From Chloroflexota bacterium (GTDB lineage Bacteria > Chloroflexota > Limnocylindria > Limnocylindrales > CSP1-4): 42,796 bases of DNA. The stretch lies in the NCBI GenBank assembly GCA_021783095.1, contig JAJXUG010000032.1:1-42796 (forward strand), given 5' to 3'. A program made the translations under genes and the position numbers. Under the pieces are notes generated by a model. It ran no database searches, was not told the origin of the DNA, and saw nothing but the letters and a program-made list of their open reading frames with translations. This document shows positions 41,350-42,796 of this stretch, piece after piece. The number at the start of each line of letters is the position of its first letter. The first letter of the stretch is position 1.

Positions 41350-42339
41350 TCAGGGCTGGGGCGGGGTGTCCGTGCCCGTCCAGCCGGGGATCGACCCGCC
41401 GCCCCCGCCGGGCAGGGCCGGCAGCCGGGCGAACCGCCGGCCGACCTTCCAGACGACGAACAGCACGATCAGCGCGACGACGAGGAGGGGCAGCCACACG
41501 ATCACGAACCAGATCGCGCCGCTGACGATCCTCTGGCCCACGCCGATCATGGTGGCGGCCGCGCCGTCGACGTCAGTCGCCGGATCCCACCCCTTGGCCG
41601 CCTGCTTGACCTGCGCCACCTCGAGCCCGAATGTCGTCACGAGCGTCCCGTACTGGACCTGGTTCACGAGGCGGGCACGCTGGGCGTCGAGCTCCTCGAT
41701 CTGACCGCGGACGTCGGTGAGCTGCTGCTGGACTTGGAGCAGGTCCGACACGTTGGCCGCGCCCTCGGCGATCTTCTGGAGAGCCACCTCGGACGCGCGA
41801 AGGTTGGCGATCCGCGCGTCGAGGTCGACGATCTGGCCGCCGATCTCGGTCGCCTGCGTCTGCTCCGCGACGACCTTGCTCGCGACGCTGCGGATGGCGG
41901 TCACGGTCTCGTCCCACTTCGCGGCCGGGATCCGGTAGGTGATCGTCGCGGTCGGGTTGTCAGCGTTGTTGGACTCCTGAGACGCCCCGATGAAGCCGCC
42001 CACGGCGGTGACGGCTGTCTTGGCCTGGGCGGCCGCCTGCGCGACATCCGTGACGACGAGCTGGAGCGAGCCCGTGTAGACGATCTGGAGGCTGGTGTCG
42101 ACGGGGGCCTGCCCGCCGGCCCGCGAGTCGTTGGCAGCGGGAGCCCCTGCGCTCGGGGCAGCGGATGGTGCCAGAACCGGCCCCAGGTTGCCCTCGACGC
42201 CTGTCGCGCCCTGCGGCTGGCCGTTCCCGACGGGCGCCAGCGGCGACGACGCACTGCCCGCGCACGACCCGAGGGCGACGGCGGCGATGGCGATCAACGT
42301 GAAGCGGGCGTGGCTCGCCCGTCCGTGCAGTCTGCGCAT
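41350..42339 (-). CDS. DUF4349 lipoprotein with C-terminal membrane helix
   Basis: The protein has 329 residues. The signal peptide ends in lipobox ALGSC (Cys26), followed by a Pro/Gly/Ala linker. The DUF4349 domain (about 80-270) begins LQIVYTGSLQLVV, contains GGFIGASQESNNADN and TYRIPAAKWDETV, and continues as a helical coiled coil (DLDARIANLRASEVALQKIA, VQQQLTDVRGQIEEL). A C-terminal transmembrane helix (about 277-300, WFVIVWLPLLVVALIVLFVV) and basic tail follow. The family is widespread and uncharacterised. The start is ATG 42339 with AGGAAGGGG upstream; the longer frame is Arg-rich. Confidence 0.85.
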   Translation of the reverse strand: MRRLHGRASHARFTLIAIAAVALGSCAGSASSPLAPVGNGQPQGATGVEGNLGPVLAPSAAPSAGAPAANDSRAGGQAPVDTSLQIVYTGSLQLVVTDVAQAAAQAKTAVTAVGGFIGASQESNNADNPTATITYRIPAAKWDETVTAIRSVASKVVAEQTQATEIGGQIVDLDARIANLRASEVALQKIAEGAANVSDLLQVQQQLTDVRGQIEELDAQRARLVNQVQYGTLVTTFGLEVAQVKQAAKGWDPATDVDGAAATMIGVGQRIVSGAIWFVIVWLPLLVVALIVLFVVWKVGRRFARLPALPGGGGGSIPGWTGTDTPPQP

Positions 42340-42455
42340 GGCTTCCCCTTCCTGTGCCGCCGTGTGGCGGCGCAACGGGGACGCCGGACTCGGTCGGGTG
42401 GTTCCGCCTCGGCGCGTGGCGGCACGCGCCATCCAGGGGCTTGCCCGGCCCGCGC

Positions 42456-42501
42456 CCCGCGTCCCGCGTCCCGCGTCCCGCGGCGTGCATGCGGCGTGCA
42501 T
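42456..42501. repeat. two adjoining short tandem repeats
   Basis: CCCGCGT occurs three times (42456-42476) with a fourth variant, CCCGCGG. GCGGCGTGCAT then occurs twice (42480-42501). Each of these carries the palindrome GCATGC where copies meet the next unit. Confidence 0.8.
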
Positions 42502-42516
42502 GCGGCGGGCCTGCCA

Positions 42517-42542
42517 GCGCTTCCCCCGCCCGGCGGGCCGCT
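42517..42542 (+). repeat. 26-bp direct repeat, copy 1
   Basis: This copy differs from copy 2 at 42599-42624 by one base (GCCCGGCGGGC against GCCCGCCGGGC). The spacing is 82 bp. Both contain a near-palindromic core. Confidence 0.75.
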
Positions 42543-42598
42543 GTGTGCCGCAGGACGCACGGCGCCCACTCGATTGAGCGCACCGAGCGGACCGGCCG

Positions 42599-42624
42599 GC
42601 GCTTCCCCCGCCCGCCGGGCCGCT
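42599..42624 (+). repeat. 26-bp direct repeat, copy 2
   Basis: See copy 1 at 42517. The core GCCCGCCGGGC can form a hairpin. It lies 27 bp before the MITE-like element. Confidence 0.75.
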
Positions 42625-42650
42625 CCGTGCACCCCCGGGGCGCGGGCTCA

Positions 42651-42796
42651 CTAGCGTCCCGATCCGCCGGTCCGTCCCACGCTGGCTGAGTCGCGTCAGG
42701 ATCAGGAGCGCCTCCCGCGCGCACGGGCCACGTCGCGAACCCCCGGCCCGGGCCGGCGCCCGCGCACGCCGCCGCCCGCGGCGAGTCCGGCACGAC
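42651..42796. mobile_element. MITE-like element, second copy, cut by the window end
   Basis: Read on the minus strand from 42796 to 42651, this matches 19717-19858 at about 90% by eye, with one 4-bp insertion. Shared blocks include GTCGTGCCGGACTCGCCGC, GCGGCGTGCGCGGGCGCCGG and CTGACGCGACTCAGCCAGCG. It ends CTAGCGTCCCGATCC (42651-42665). The other end lies beyond the window, where the plus strand should continue TCAGCC. Confidence 0.75.

Larger units (their letters stand above)
42340..42650. other. GC-rich upstream region of the DUF4349 gene
   Basis: I find no convincing gene here. The minus strand near 42350 has the ribosome-binding site of the DUF4349 gene. The rest is made of short repeats, listed separately, with no AT-rich -10 element that I could pick with confidence. 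Confidence 0.5.

Noticed and set aside
42340..42651. N-terminal extension of the DUF4349 protein
   Set aside because: The added 104 residues are repeat-derived and Arg/Gly/Ala-rich. A lipoprotein signal peptide and ribosome-binding site support the start at 42339.

Overview
The window is about 70% GC bacterial chromosome. Gene style suggests a Gram-positive-like or monoderm organism of the Chloroflexota (Limnocylindria/Ellin6529-like) or a deep actinobacterial relative. The signs are lipoproteins with Ala/Ser-rich linkers, a PASTA kinase with a Thr-Pro tail, CTC-type bL25, many GTG starts, GTGA/ATGA gene overlaps and several apparently leaderless genes. This placement is inference; no rRNA is present. 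There are no prophage genes, transposase genes or CRISPR arrays.

Layout. 1-1052: the end of a DUF5979-like surface protein, two strong hairpins and a probable decayed remnant of a similar protein tail. 1053-5369 (minus): an MBL-fold hydrolase, an ECF sigma factor coupled to a membrane-anchored DUF5667-like partner, an LppX-like lipoprotein and a PHP phosphatase. 4368-9565 (minus): a probable operon DUF3105 - FAH family - tdh - kbl - PHP phosphatase, whose core turns threonine into glycine and acetyl-CoA. 10260-18902: a maltodextrin locus with a promoter, three tandem palindromic operators, a LacI-type regulator, a binding lipoprotein and two permeases (no ATPase), then a secreted GH13_36-like lipoprotein amylase and a divergent cytoplasmic GH13_20-like cyclomaltodextrinase. 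18987-21000: small genes, a 210-bp MITE-like element and tRNA-Glu(UUC). 21107-24797: a MerR-like regulator, a polytopic membrane protein, a NarL-type response regulator without a kinase and an alpha/beta hydrolase. 24914-27600: galU and a PASTA Ser/Thr kinase. 27667-29415 (minus): a Cys-rich zinc-ribbon protein and an Ig-like membrane-anchored protein. 29551-32856: a Cys4 protein coupled to folC-folP-folB. 32877-36907 (minus): an HtrA protease, a sensor kinase and its OmpR-type regulator. 37097-41260: bL25, a small acidic protein, a methyltransferase (minus), a UspA protein and malic enzyme. 41350-42796 (minus): a DUF4349 lipoprotein, GC-rich repeats and a truncated second copy of the MITE-like element.

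The main new structure is that element. It is about 210 bp, has inverted ends starting CTAGTGTCCCG, and occurs at 19649-19858 and, in inverted orientation, from 42651 to the end of the window. The second is a recurrent extended -10 motif, TGnTAnnCT or TAnnnT. At six genes it lies only 6-9 nt before a start codon, which implies leaderless transcripts. The third is the 13-bp-phased triple operator before lacI.
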